The translations under genes were made by a program, and so were the position numbers. Shown in pieces: positions 34,583 to 46,782 of a stretch of 64,000 nt of DNA. Position 1 is the stretch's first letter. Each line of letters opens with the position of its first letter. This DNA comes from Primulina eburnea (Eukaryota > Streptophyta > Magnoliopsida > Lamiales > Gesneriaceae). Below the pieces are notes generated by a model, which searched no databases, had not been told where the DNA came from, and worked only from the letters and a program-made list of their open reading frames with translations. Where the stretch lies: the NCBI RefSeq assembly GCF_022965805.1, contig NW_027331320.1, positions 62,001 to 126,000 on the forward strand. The letters are read 5' to 3'.

Positions 34583-37500
34583 ATGATCCAGGGCCTCCTC
34601 CAACTTAGCGTGTTGTCTCTCATCCTCGCATCGTTTGTGCCTTCTGCTTATCAGCAGCAGCGATGTGCGCCCATATCTTGCGGAAACGGCCCAAACATCA
34701 GCTTTCCATTTCACATTCCAGCCCTGCAACCATCCAACTGTGGTCTCCCTGGATTCGAGCTAAATTGTACTGATCTTGGCTTCCTAAATCTCCAACTACC
34801 CGATAATCACCGGTACGTGATCCAAGATATCTTCTACGCAGACCAGATTCTCCGTGTGTACGACGCAGCTCTTTTAACTTACGATCCCAACACCACCTGT
34901 CTTCCAGAAATCACAAACACTTCGCTTCCCACTTCCCGTTTCAGCTTCTTTAACGCCTCTAGCCTCCATTTGTTCCCGCTTTGCCGGAGAAATGCGTCCA
35001 CGGTAATTTTATGGATTCACAGAGTTATTTGCGCTGTTCAAGATGATAATCAGATCTGGAATTTGGCGATAGGTGACGATTGGGCCCCTGAGGACTTGAG
35101 AAGGGCTATAGAAAGTTGTGAAACACATATTGTGGCGCCGGTGGATTTCGGCGTTGAAAATGTTTATCAGGTGTTAAGAAGGGGGTTCCAGCTGAAATGG
35201 ACGACGGAAGACGTTAATCCGGAGCCGCCCGTCGCTGGTGAAAACGTAAAAGGTGCGATCTGGACAACTCCCACTCACTCTCTAGGCCTTCATACAGTAA
35301 TTATTTCTTCATTTTGATTCAAAATTGGTTTCGTTTGATAATAAGAAATTCAAGGTAGCTTCACTTATATTTCGCAGACACAGTTTATGATTATATTTTA
35401 AGAAATAAAATAACAGAAAGATAAAAAAACTATATTATTGTGTTTGCTTTTTAAAATATTCTGAAAAAAGTTAGTTTTGGAAGATAAAGTATACATTTAG
35501 ATCCATGAGTATGATGAGATGTGTATATATTTGTTGGTGTTGTCTCATATCTATTAGAGATCAGTCTAACATTTTCCCAGCCGTCGTCCTATCATTAGTG
35601 GAGACAATATTACTCGTTAAAATCTGGCGTCATTCTATTATAGCTTACCTAACTAACCAGATGAAAAAACGCAACGTCGATAGCTTGACGCATGAAAACT
35701 TTCCAAAAGGTCACCAATCCTAGTAATTCTCTGGTACATCCAAGCTTAGCCCAATAGAAAACTACAATTTTAGTCATATAATTAACTTAGTCTCTTTTTT
35801 GTTTTAATACGTTAACTTGTCAAAATTTTATTTTTATAGTGAAACTTTGTTTTTCTTTTTTTGGGTTTGCTTTGATTTTTTTTTTTGGTTTTTTCATTTT
35901 TATGCTTGAAATCACTAAATTCACCGAATACTGCTTATTTGAAATCGGTGTTCTCCTACGTGCTTCATTAAATAAGTATTAATCCTATATTACGAACATT
36001 AAAATTTACGTAAACAATAATAATTAATGAAAAAGACAAATTTTTTCCACTTGTTTTGAAGTATATATTGAAGGTAGTTTGATTTATTTACACCCCTTCA
36101 TTTTCTCAAATTAATTTTAATGTGTTCGGTGTAAGTTTTATTCTCGTAACATGTATCACGTGGAGAGTATCGATGTCAAATAAACCATATTTGATAGATT
36201 TAATGATTTCGAGCAAAAAATTGACTTTAACAAAAAAAATTCAAGTTACTAAATAAAGAACAAACTTATAGGATTAAAATATAAAACAAACCGACATACA
36301 AAACTAAAATTGTAATTTCTCCTCATTATGATAGATATATAAGACCGTTTTATTGTGCATATGAAGCAATATAAGATTACATAAACGATGATTAGCAAGT
36401 AAATTTTTTTATAAAATCATACTATAATGTATTTGATTGAAATGTAATATCAATAGAATAATTCATTGCTAATGAAACATTTAAGCTAAATATAATAATT
36501 ATATTAAAAAATTGTAGAAGTTGAGTTTGTTATCGACTAAAAGATTAAAAACAAGAAGATACATTTAAGGGAAAATTACTTTTGGTCCGCTATTTTGTCA
36601 AATTTTATGTTTTGATTCATTAAGTTTTTAAAGTTTGATTTTGATACATGAACTTTTACTTCTCGACTATTGTCGTACCATTACAAACATGACACCCGAC
36701 ATGCCATCAATTTTTTTGATGCTACATCAGTATTTTTTAATGTCATGTTAGTATTTTCTGGTCTCACATCAGTAATTGAACCAAAGTATATATCTAAAAA
36801 TTAAAAGTTAGTGTAGCATGACCAAAATTTGAAATTTAATGAATCAAATCTCAAAATTGAAAAAGTCAGTGATCCATAAGAACTATTTAATTTCCATGGA
36901 AACATGTTTGATATGTTATCAAATAATGATATCAAACATGCATGAAATATTTCACAAAATGCAGCATCCTATTTCCAATGTTTTTCTCTTTCTCTATGCC
37001 TAACCAGCTGACATCCTGAATTAAACTTTTTGTGTCGATTTCGGTTGCAGGAAAAGGCCCAGGATTGTGGATATTAGTCACTGGTAAATCATTTAAATCA
37101 TAGAATTTCATGTATATATGATATACACTTCAAAAAATTCAACTTGTATACTACATGCAGGAGTGACCCTGGGTGCGGTGGTAGTCGCAGTTTCTTCCGT
37201 TCTCTTAATTTTCTCAAGGAGAAAATTGCTGAAGTTACTCTCCCCTCAAGAAGGGGATGCAGCTGACCAAGCTGCTGTTGAACTATTCTTGAAGAATCAT
37301 GGAAATCTTGCACCCAAAAGTTACAAATACTCACAACTCAAGAAAATGACCAATTCATTTGCTGAGAATTTGGGTAAAGGAGGGTTCGGTAGCGTTTACA
37401 AAGGAAAACTAGAAGATGGGCGTCTCGTGGCGGTTAAAATCTTGAGTGGATCAAAAGGAAATGGAGAAGATTTCATTAATGAGGTGTCAAGTATTAGTAG

Positions 37501-38299
37501 AACTTCCCATGTTAATGTTGTCGCCCTCCTGGGATTTTGCTTCGAGGGTTCGAAAAGAGCTTTGATTTATGAATTCATGCCAAATGGCTCTCTCGAAAAG
37601 TTCATACCCAATTCTTCTTCTTCTTCGGCCCCGGAAGGTTCGTTAGGATTGGATAAACTGTTTGAGATCGCCGTGGGGATTGGTCGGGGGCTAGAATATT
37701 TGCATCAAGGCTGCAACACAAGAATTTTGCATTTTGATATAAAGCCTCATAATATCCTTCTTGATAAGGATTTGAAGCCAAAGATTTCGGATTTCGGGTT
37801 ATCTAAGTTGTGCCCTAATAGATCAAGCATTGTGTCGATGCAAGGGGCAAGAGGGACTGCTGGATACATTGCCCCTGAAGTATTTTGTAGGAACTTTGGA
37901 GACGTCTCTCACAAATCCGATGTTTATAGCTATGGCATGATGGTTTTGGAAATGGTGGTCGGGAGGCAAAACAACATTAATCCTGAAGGTGGACGCTCGA
38001 GTGAAGTGAATTTTTCGGATTGGATATACAGACATCTTGAACAAAATACAGTTGAAAAGGATGCCTTTAATAAAAATGTTTTGCAAGAAGGTAAATGGGA
38101 CTTAGTAAAGAGAAAGCTTATAATTATAGGATTGTGGTGCATTCAGACTGATCCCAAAAACAGGCCATCGATCAGCAAAGTGATCGAGATGTTGGAGGGA
38201 AAACTTGAATCTTTGCCACTTCCACCGAGACCATACTTGTCTTCCTCTCCGATATCACCGTCGATGTTTTCGAATTTTGAATTTAAATCCCTATCTTGA
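34583..38299 (+). CDS. LRK10L receptor-like kinase gene 2, complete
   Basis: Three exons: 34583-35237, 37051-37083 and 37161-38299, both introns phase 1 (donors GTGAAA, GTAAAT; acceptors TTGCAG, ATGCAG). Together 1827 nt, 608 residues. Residues 1 to about 22 are a signal peptide. The ectodomain (about 27-215) is a GUB_WAK pectin-binding-type domain with CAPISCGNGPNISFPF, NCGLPGFELNC and several N-glycosylation sites. It lacks the C-terminal Cys-rich WAK_assoc part and ends LKWTTEDVNPEPPVAG. TM is about 231-247. Kinase: glycine loop about 300, Lys 322, Glu 337, HFD Asp 422, DFG Asp 440; non-RD type. Exon 3 ends in a TGA after KSLS. It is a plasma-membrane receptor kinase; ligand unknown. The LRK10L family includes wheat Lr10 (rust resistance); role here is inference. 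Intron 1 is 1.8 kb. Confidence 0.9.
36569..36895. repeat. MITE-like element in intron 1 (gene 2)
   Basis: Counterpart of 4258-4573, with the same GGGAAAATTACTTTTGGTCC start. The right end is slightly decayed. Confidence 0.5.
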
Positions 38300-38670
38300 T
38301 TCTCTTTTGTGCTTGACAAGGAATTATATTGATTATTGCAACTGGTTTTATTTCTTAAGAGGATTTATATTGAACATGTCATGTTATAAAAGAATTATTG
38401 GGTTAGGGATACTATACATGTATTTATATTTTAATAATGATTATGAAGTATATATCACCGAATTTTAAAAAATATATGACAACATAAAATATGATTCTGA
38501 TAAGTGATGAATATTTAGGTACATGAGTTCGATTCAGAGCTCGAATATTTTTAGTTTTTTCCTCAAGTTCGGCTCGAAATCTTCGAAGTTATTCGTGAGT
38601 TATTCGAATAGTAATGTTCGAGAATGAAAGTTCGAAAGTTCGAAAAGTCCGAAAGCTGAAAATGTATATA
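38300..38670. other. 3' flank of gene 2
   Basis: Collinear with the flank of gene 1, including the TTCGAA-rich stretch. No gene seen. Interrupted by the Copia at 38676. Confidence 0.4.
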
Positions 38671-39150
38671 TATATTGTTGGAATTATTTTGTGGGCTCAC
38701 ATAATTTAATTAATTGTACATGGACAAAGTATCTAATAAATGACCCAATAAAGTGATCTAATTAATTATGGGTTCCTAAAGTATTAAATAAATTGGTATA
38801 GTCCACCTTATGTGTAGAAGTCCAGCCCAATTAGGTCTTCTATGATGGGTTGAACACTGCTAAGGTTATATAAGGTTATGGTCCTCAAGGCACAGAGAAT
38901 ATAACACAGAATACATACGGCACACGTATTCTAGATCTCTCTCCTTCTCCCATCAAAGGCAAGAATAAGGTGGTCGATTCTCTGTTGTCTTGGAAGATCC
39001 CTAACTCTGACGCTACATCGAACAATGGATTCTGGTACGTGTTTACTGTTATTTATATTTTCTGATAATTCGACATGAATTTTTGGCATGTTGTGATATA
39101 TAGATTTAATCACATGATTTATAGATTTATTTTATTAAATCTCCAACAAG

Positions 39151-39162
39151 TGGTATCAGAGC
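39151..39162 (+). other. tRNA-iMet primer-binding site of the deleted Copia
   Basis: TGGTATCAGAGC two bases after the LTR end, followed by CACG. Confidence 0.9.
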
Positions 39163-40200
39163 CACGTTCATGTTTAATTATGGGAATTTTGTTTATTGAT
39201 GGATCGAAAAATAAAAGTATGTTTTATTCCCAGATCTGATGCAATATTCTAGTATATAAAGTTTTTGGATTCAGATCTGATTTTTTCTTAAAATTTTCTG
39301 AATTTGGATCTGAATAAATTTATTTTCTTTGAATCTAGTATTTACGAATTTTACATCCAAAATTCAGATTTATTTTCGATTTTTTTTTAAAAAAAAAAAG
39401 AAAAAAAATCGAAATCCGATTTTCGTTTTTTGGGTATGGGTCGCCGGATTTCGGCAAATCGGCCGTTCTCCGGCACTTTTTCGGCGGTGAATTCTTAGGC
39501 GTTTTGTTCTTCACACTTTTTCGCTCCATAAACCTCCATCAATTAGCCGTAAAAGCTTCTGTACCGATCGAATTTGGTTGAGATTTCTTCATGATGCGCG
39601 AGTTCATGCGATTTTTTTTCTTGGCCATATTCCGGCCGATTTCCGGCCTGATTTTGATCGGATTCTGTTATAATGAGGTCGCCACCTTATGGGTCGTCTT
39701 TTCCCGACATTTGGTCGGAGTTCGGGCGGCGGCCGCGGCGCTAGCGGCTGCTGCGCGATTTTGGGTTAGGGTTTCGATTTTTTGGGTTGAATTTAAGGCC
39801 TTGTTTGGTTGTCCAAATGTTGAAATCCAGAATTTTAATCTTTTATTAAATTTTACTTCCGCAATTCTGATTTGTGAAAATTAAATTCGATCATTTCAAG
39901 ATTTAATTGCATGAAATAAAATTAATATGGAATTATTCATTATTTTATCATCTTCGTTTATTTCGATAAAATATTTGTGAATGAATAATTATGAGGTGCA
40001 AATATTTTATTTCTTGCGAATTTAGTCTCCATGCTTTATTTGGCGCAATTCAAGTAAATTAAATTATCTTGTGAAAATTTAATTTAAGTTGATATCTTGT
40101 ATCTCAAATTTGGTTAAATTTAAATTATATGTTAATAAAGTGATTTTTTGAGATATATAGATATTGTTCAACTTCAAAATAAATTGTGTTTCAATTTATG

Positions 40201-40660
40201 CGAAAAATAGTCGGCCCAAAGGAAGACTATTTTTCGCCAAATTTCAAACACAATAGATGATTTTAAAGTGCTTCTAGATCTATGCGGAAATTAATCGGCC
40301 CAAAAGAAGATTATTTTCTGGCCAGATTTTAGATTCAATATATCTTTTTCAAGTGCATTTATATCTATGCGAAAAATAGCCGGCCTAAAGGAAGGTTATT
40401 TTTTGGCCAGATTATAAGCACATAATTATGTGGTCTTAAAGCGTGTCAAAACTATGCAAAAATTAATCGGCACAAAGGAAGATTATTTTCTTGCCAGATT
40501 GTAGACACATTATATGATATTAAATTGTGTTAAATTTATACGGAAAATGATCGGCCCAAAGGAAGGTCATTTTCTGGCTAAATTTTAGCACAATATGTGG
40601 TACTAAATATGTGATAATTTCGGATTTATCCATGCATACAATTGTCGGTCCAAAGAAAGG
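40201..40660 (+). repeat. Six-unit RNA hairpin array in the Copia leader
   Basis: Six units about 80-90 bp apart. Each has a loop close to GGCCCAAAGGAA flanked by complementary arms. Unit 1 (40201-40236) has a perfect 12-bp stem CGAAAAATAGTC/GACTATTTTTCG. Units 2 (40285-40320), 3 (40370-40405), 4 (40457-40492), 5 (40541-40576) and 6 (about 40637-40660) have different stem sequences that still pair, with G-U changes. Units 4 and 6 need a bulge or mismatch. The position between primer site and gag would suit a packaging, dimerisation or translation signal. Confidence 0.85.
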
Positions 40661-40876
40661 CATATTGTTGGCTGGATTTATTATCAATATTTAATAACCA
40701 TGATGTTTGAGTGTCCCACTTACAAATTGTTATTTTTGTTCAAAGACTAAATATCAATGTTGTGCTATGTAATTTTTTATGGGCCCACCATCAGCATGCA
40801 TATATTTTGTGATTTATTTAATTTAAATATATGCGTGGACTATAATTTATTGTGAGCGGTTTTGTTCTATTTTGTT

Positions 40877-41716
40877 ATAACATCTTCTATATCTACCAAT
40901 CTGAACAACATTCCAGTACTTAATGGCTCAAACTTCAAGAAATGGAAAGAGCATGTTATGATAGTGCTCGGCTGCATGTATTTGGACTATGCGCTAAGGG
41001 AAGATCGTCCCGCACTTTTGACCAGTTCAGGAACTGCTGATCAAAAGGGTTCTTTGGAAAAGTGGGAGCGATCTAATCGCATGAGTCTGATGATTATGAA
41101 ACATTCCATTCCAGATAATATAAGGGGTGCAATTCCTGAAGAAAATGATGCCAAAAAGTTCCTTACTCAAATAGCAGATCGTTTCACTGAAAACGAAAAG
41201 GTAGAGACAAGTACTATTCTGAACAAACTTGTCTCAATGCGGTACAAAGAGAAAGCGAATATAAGGGAGTACATAATGGAAATGTCAAATCTTGTGACTC
41301 GACTAAAAGCATTCAAGTTGGAATAGTCGGAAGACATAGTCGTGCATTTAGTCTTGATCTCTCTGCCTGCGCAATTTAATCAATTCAAAATAAGTTATAA
41401 TACCCAGAAGGAAAAGTGGACTTTGAATGAGCTTATTGCACAGTGCGTTCAGGAGGAGGAGAGATTGAAACAGGATATGATTGAAAGTGCTCACTTGGCA
41501 TCTAACTATCAAGGTAATTGCATCAATAAGAAAAGGAAATGGAGCAATAAGGAAGGAAACTCTGGGACTTCACAGCATATGGAGCAACAGAAACAAGATA
41601 AAGTGATCACTTGTTTCTTTTGCAAAAAGACTGATGGACATGTGAAGAAGGATTGTCCCAAATACGCCAATTGGCGTGCAAAGAAAGGGTTGCCTAAAGA
41701 GCCGGTTGTCAACTGA
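40877..41716 (+). pseudogene. Copia gag (UBN2 type) with one stop
   Basis: The frame opens at 40877, where ATA replaces the expected ATG before Thr-Ser-Ser. It has the core segments LNGSNFKKWKEHVMIVLG and EKVETSTILNKLVSMRY and is cut by TAG at 41324-41326. It then continues in the same frame (VHLVLISLPAQFNQFKISYN) to a zinc knuckle CFFCKKTDGHVKKDC near 41630 and stops at 41716. About 280 codons in all, near normal gag length. Confidence 0.8.
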
Positions 41717-42620
41717 TGGTGAAAGATACATCTTATGGAAAATGACAATAAAACTGTTGGTGTTTTTTTTAAAGCTTTATTTAAGAACTGAGTTTTTTTT
41801 TTTTTTTTTTTTTTTTTTCTGATATTTGAATTTGAAAAACGAAATTTGACTTTAGTTTCATGTTTGAACAAATAAGGTTTTTTCTTTATCCACGTGGTAT
41901 TTTCAAATTTTCGAAATTCAAATATGTTTGGTATGAGTTCTTTGATTGATAAGCTTGATAAATTGACCATCAATATTTTAAATGACATTGACATTATGCA
42001 TGCATGAAATTTTGAAATTAAATGCAAATTAATTTCGTATGTTGACTTTAGTGGGAGTGAGTAAATTGGAAAGTCAACATTGAGAAGAATATATTGATGT
42101 TTATGTGTACATATGTGGTGGTATAAATTTTATCATGTGGTAATCTCATTCAGATTTATAGAGAACATTGTTTAGATATTGTGAACATCATTAGAATGTT
42201 GGGCAGATATTTAAGAAACCTGACATTGGATCATTAATCGGGTTATGCGGTACATAAAATATTTTATGCTCACACGTCGGAAATCTGACATTTGGAAATA
42301 GTTGGATATTTGGACTCCGAATAAATTTGCGGAATTTTATCAACGGTAATGATCATTGGTCTAAGAAATCATTGAGGATCAACTGTGATAATAAAGCCGC
42401 TATATTATACTTAAAGAACAACTGAAATTTGTCAAAGTCAAAATATATTGATATGAAGTTTCCAGTTGGAAGAAAATAATTCAGAGTGGTTATGTGTCAA
42501 TTGAGAATGTTATTGCAAACTCTATAATTGCGGATGCATTTGTCATGGGTTGGCCACCCAAGACTTTTGGGCATATGAAACACATTGGTGTTGTCCATAT
42601 AGTTGATATGCATGTACAGT
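41717..42620 (+). pseudogene. Copia protease and RNase H remnants
   Basis: 41720-42000 gives degenerate post-protease sequence across frames (ERYILMEND; LIDKLDKLTINILNDIDIMH-like), interrupted by a long T run (41790-41818). Around 42370-42560 are RNase H fragments (CDNKAAILYLKNN-like, then KYIDMKF and IIADAFV). Integrase and RT are missing entirely. The short ORFs on the minus strand are shadows. Confidence 0.6.
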
Positions 42621-43522
42621 GGGAGTTTGTATTCGGTTTAAGCATTGACTCATTTGACATGATTTGAGTTTCTGTACAGACTAAGGTTTATTTGAATTAC
42701 TCTGAAATAAAGTGATGACTTTCATTGCGGTTTAGTATTTGGTTGAAAGTCTGTTATTGGACTCTTTGAGTCATTAGGAGGACCAGTTGGAAATACAGGT
42801 TTTATTCTGGGATCACATTTATGTATTTCCATGCTACACATCCATACTTGATCTATGTTATTGATTATGCTAATATTGTGATCATTGATGGGTCTAGTGA
42901 TTTTAAATGTAGCGATGACTGCTTTGGTTCGATATTGGTATAATCGATAGACCAGATTGTTAAGGAATATTTTGGTTTAGATAGCAAGAGCTCAATCCAG
43001 TTTTTGCATGTACAATATCCGGATAACTTATGTGGCCCAAGTGGGAGATTGTTGGAATTATTTTGTGGGCTCACATAATTTAATTAATTGTACATGGACA
43101 AGCTATCTAATAAATAACCCAATAAAGTGATCTAATTAATTATGGGTTTCCAAAGTATTAAATAAATTGGTATGGTCCACCTTATGTGTAGAAGCCCAGC
43201 CCAATTAGGTCTTCTATGATGGGTTGAAGACTGCTAAGATTATATAAGGTTATGGTACCCAAGGCACAGAGAATATAACACAGAATACATATGGCACACG
43301 TATTCTAGATCTCTCTCCTTCTCCCATCAAAGGCAAGAATAAGGTGGTCGATTCTCTGTTGTCTTGGAAGATCCCTAACTCTGACGCTACATCGAACAAT
43401 GGATTCTGGTACGTGTTTACTGTTATTTATATTTTCTGATAATTCGACATGAATTCCTAGCATGTTGTGATATATAGATTTAATCACATGATTTATAGAT
43501 TTATTTTATTAAATCTCCAACA

Positions 43523-44264
43523 TATACATCTAATAAATATTAATGTTCGCGAACTATCGAACAAAATAATTTAGGTTCGAGTTTACTTCAAAAAAAAGTT
43601 TGAATATATATATATATGAGTTCGATAAATTCAAATATGAACAAAATATTCGATAAAGTGATATAATTAATTAATATAATTTGGAAATGAATCAATCGTG
43701 TAGATATGGTTGGTTGAAGTAGTAATTTTCTCTCATATATATTCAAAGTTTGAACGATCCGTAGTCTACAAAAGACCTTTCAACGATCTACTGTGACGAC
43801 TATTTGTGGTCGTGTTAGCTCTTGTTTTTTGCGGGGCTCATTTTAACACGTCTATGCATATCTATTCTATTTTTAAAAAAAAAAAAACAAAAACAATAAG
43901 TAAAATCTCTATTTTGTCATTTCTTTACATTTTAATACTTTCCAAAAATATTTTTGGAAAATAGAAATATATGGATTATATTTTTTGTTGTTGTATTGTA
44001 TTATACTGTTTTGACATTTTTTTTTTTGCAAATTTAACATAAAAATGAACTAAATCCAATCATCTGCGCAAAACATAACACTTAAATGTCAGTATGCGGA
44101 AACATAAAAGTAAAAAATGAATTTTAATCTCTAGCCATTGATATTGAATTTAGAGAGGAACTGATGAGATCTCACAAACATGAGAAAACTTGGATCTTCT
44201 AAATCTTTACGCGATTGTATAGATAATGTATTTTCTGAATAATTTCACAAATTTGGAAGCATGT
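43523..44264 (-). mobile_element. TTCGAA-rich flank and old Copia LTR (unit 2)
   Basis: 43523-43800 completes the flank seen at 6440-6730. From about 43990 the sequence matches the old Copia LTR of unit 1 (22800-23005). Non-coding. Confidence 0.45.
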
Positions 44265-44752
44265 TGTTGGAACATTTTAAGTTTTGGTGATTGAATAAGG
44301 TTGCCGATCCAATGGATAATTACAGAGATTAATCGAACTGAATTCAAGGAGGAAAACTAAATTTTCATAAAAAGAAGTTTTTAAGAAGTTTAAATGATTA
44401 CAAATTCTGTTGATAGCGAAACCGAATCAAGGTTGACTGATGGACCCCAACTAACAGTCTATATAGTTATTAGACAGTCTAAATCCATATATTTCCTGAA
44501 AAATCAGTATAATCAGTGGTTAAGAATCAGAGTCCAGCTGAAATAGTAGATAAAGCTTTCCATACCAAGAGTCACTGAATTTTAACTGGATGTTAGGTTT
44601 CAATCCACTTTCAGAACATGTCAGAAATGATGATGACATGACAACAACTACATTTGTATTTGAAAACAAATATATTATTTTGAAAAGATTACCATTGTAG
44701 ATTAAGATATAAATATATAAGTCGAAAAAGCTCGGAAGATTAACAGTTACAC
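44265..44752. mobile_element. Truncated solo LTR (unit 2)
   Basis: Left half of the solo LTR at 23006-24086. The right half (about 570 bp) is deleted, joining ACACCATG to GTATAC. The deletion ends share ACA-C-CATG microhomology. Confidence 0.65.
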
Positions 44753-45355
44753 CATGTATACCGTTATTTATTGATCTTCTCTAACCATTATAGAAATACT
44801 TGAGAGTTGACAAAGATTAATGATTTTTATCCGGGATATGATAAATCAAATATCAACATATGCATAATCTTAGTTCATATAATATTCTTGTTTTGTTTTC
44901 TTTTAAATGTGAGATATCTCTCATATTTGTCTTAGGGAAATATGTTGATCATAAATAAATTATTTTATGGACTTAATAAATTAATCTAACATTCTTCCAC
45001 TTGGTCTACATAATCATCCTAAGTTAATAAACAAAAAACATGAATCATGATGATAGATCTTCTTCTACTGAATATCATCTTATATGTATTACATGTACCA
45101 TATTTATATACACGACTTAATAAATAAAACCAAAGATTCATTTGAGGTACAACTTAATCGATATTTTTCTCGAAAAAACTGAATATTGATACAAATGAAT
45201 ATGCTAAATATTATAACTGAACGAGTCTTCAAAAAAAAAAAAACAAATGTATATACCACAAAATCATAACGGAACCAAGTCCACTAATATTACTACATGA
45301 TCTTTAAACATCTTATTTTTCATGTCTTTAGGTTGAATGATCATACACTCACTAA
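44753..45355 (-). mobile_element. Old Copia LTR and tail (unit 2)
   Basis: Matches 24092-24680. The LTR start TGTTAGATT (minus strand) and purine tract lie near 44993-45015. No ORF. Confidence 0.5.
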
Positions 45356-45360
45356 TAAGG

Positions 45361-46777
45361 TGTTGGAATATTTCATGTTCGCAATCTTGATTTTGATGTT
45401 AAAAAAATGTTATTATTTTGTTTTTCACAAATTTATCTAGTGCGCAAAAAACTGAAACTGATCAGATCCCACATTGATCAGTTCCTGAAGCCAAAACTCA
45501 AGCTGTCGAGACCCCCAATTGATTGCCAAAACTGAACATGTCCAATAGATATCCAATAACAGTTCCACTGATTGTCCGATAGGTGGTTCAGCAATAGACC
45601 TTCAGAAGCCTGTCCAGCTAATGAAAAGCTCAACTGATGAAGAACCCAGCTAAATAAAAGAACTGATAAAGTGATATCAGTCCAACTGATTTCACATACC
45701 AATTCAGAAGCATCAGTTGTAACTAATCAGTTTGCATGTCACGACAAGAATATTTAATGGAATCCAGCTAAACACAAATATTCAAGGTGCAAGCTACAAG
45801 CTACCTCACAGACGAATGTACAATAATGGACATTGAAACAAAACTGAAAAGAGAAAAGCTTCCAGAACAGTCATCAGAATGACAAGACATGTCCTAAAGA
45901 AGCACATGCAAATGCAACATACATTATTATAGAGTCCTTATGTACGGTAAGCTGAGCGCCATAAATACCAGACCACGACCATTGAATATGATAACAACAA
46001 CCACATCAAAAACAATAAGAAGAAATGGAACTACAACTAAATACCGATATGTAAGAAAATTGAGGGCACGTTCACTTCATAACAGCCTACTAGAAGCAGT
46101 TACCACAATTGTGTGAGAACACCTTCGTGTTGTATTGATGAGATCAGTTCTTTCACATTCATACACAATCACTCACATATACAGAGAGCTGAGCTTATTT
46201 TTTATCTGAGTGAGTCTTCACACAAAGAAATTAAAGATTTTTTTTTAGTCTTGACATAAAGACGTTAAACATTATGCAGATTGCAGAAGGTGTTGTCTGT
46301 AATCTTAAGTGCTAGGAGTTCTAGTTGGGTGATGCCCTTCTGGAGTGGGTTTGTGCCAAGAGTTGTATAAATCAAAGTCTTCTAGTGGATCTTACCCGAT
46401 ATGATAGAAGAGGTGACGTAAGAGCAGTTGAAGCCTCAGAACATCCATAAACATATCTTGTGTCCTTAACTGTTTAACTATTATTCTAAAATTGATTTGA
46501 TCAGTTCAAGCTGATATCAATTCAGTTCTTCTCATAACTGAAATGATATAAGCCAGAACAGATCACCCTTACTTCAGTTATTCAGTTTAAACACAAGTTA
46601 AGGCTTTAAACTATTCAATTTTCTTAACGAATGATTATTTCGAGTATCTTCTGTTTGGTTTGAAAACCAAACTCGATTTAATTTATCGGTGTATTTATTC
46701 TTATAAAATAGGCTATTGCATCTTAGGGAGAATATTGTATTTGAAGTACCTTCAAAAGTGTCAAACCCGATCCTTAA
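45361..46777. mobile_element. SIRE-like solo LTR, uninterrupted (unit 2)
   Basis: About 1417 bp, TGTTGGAATATTTCATG to GATCCTTAA. Flanks TAAGG and TAACA are decayed versions of the TAACG duplication in unit 1. It shows the empty site of the young Gypsy element near 45942 (ACGGTAAGCTGAGC). Confidence 0.7.
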
Positions 46778-46782
46778 TAACA

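Larger units (their letters stand above)
3576..35855. repeat. Tandem segmental duplication, unit 1
   Basis: The sequence from 3576 aligns with that from about 35856: intron 1, kinase exons, 3' flank, old Copia relics, then the promoter and ectodomain of the next gene. The order is the same, broken by element insertions private to one unit. Unit 1 is about 32 kb because it took four large insertions (7421-15396, 16484-22432, 25248-29922, 32114-33948). Coding identity between the kinase exons is about 98% by eye. The stretch 6740-16380 has little counterpart in unit 2 even apart from the Gypsy element, so unit 2 probably lost some of it. Confidence 0.85.
38676..43522 (+). mobile_element. Internally deleted Copia with hairpin-array leader
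   Basis: 4847 bp. LTRs 38676-39148 and 43050-43522, both 473 bp, TGTTGGAATTATTTTG to AAATCTCCAACA, about 97% identical by eye. Flanks TATAT and TATAC are a 5-bp TSD with one mismatch. The primer site TGGTATCAGAGC is at 39151-39162 and the purine tract AAGTGGGAGAT at 43039-43049. The leader is long (1.7 kb) with an inverted-repeat array at 40201-40660. It encodes gag and protease remnants and the end of RNase H; integrase and RT are absent. Unit 1 is unfilled at this point (about 6445). Confidence 0.9.

Noticed and set aside
39591..39884. 97-codon ORF in the Copia leader
   Set aside because: GC-rich leader sequence without domain or homologous frame; likely chance.
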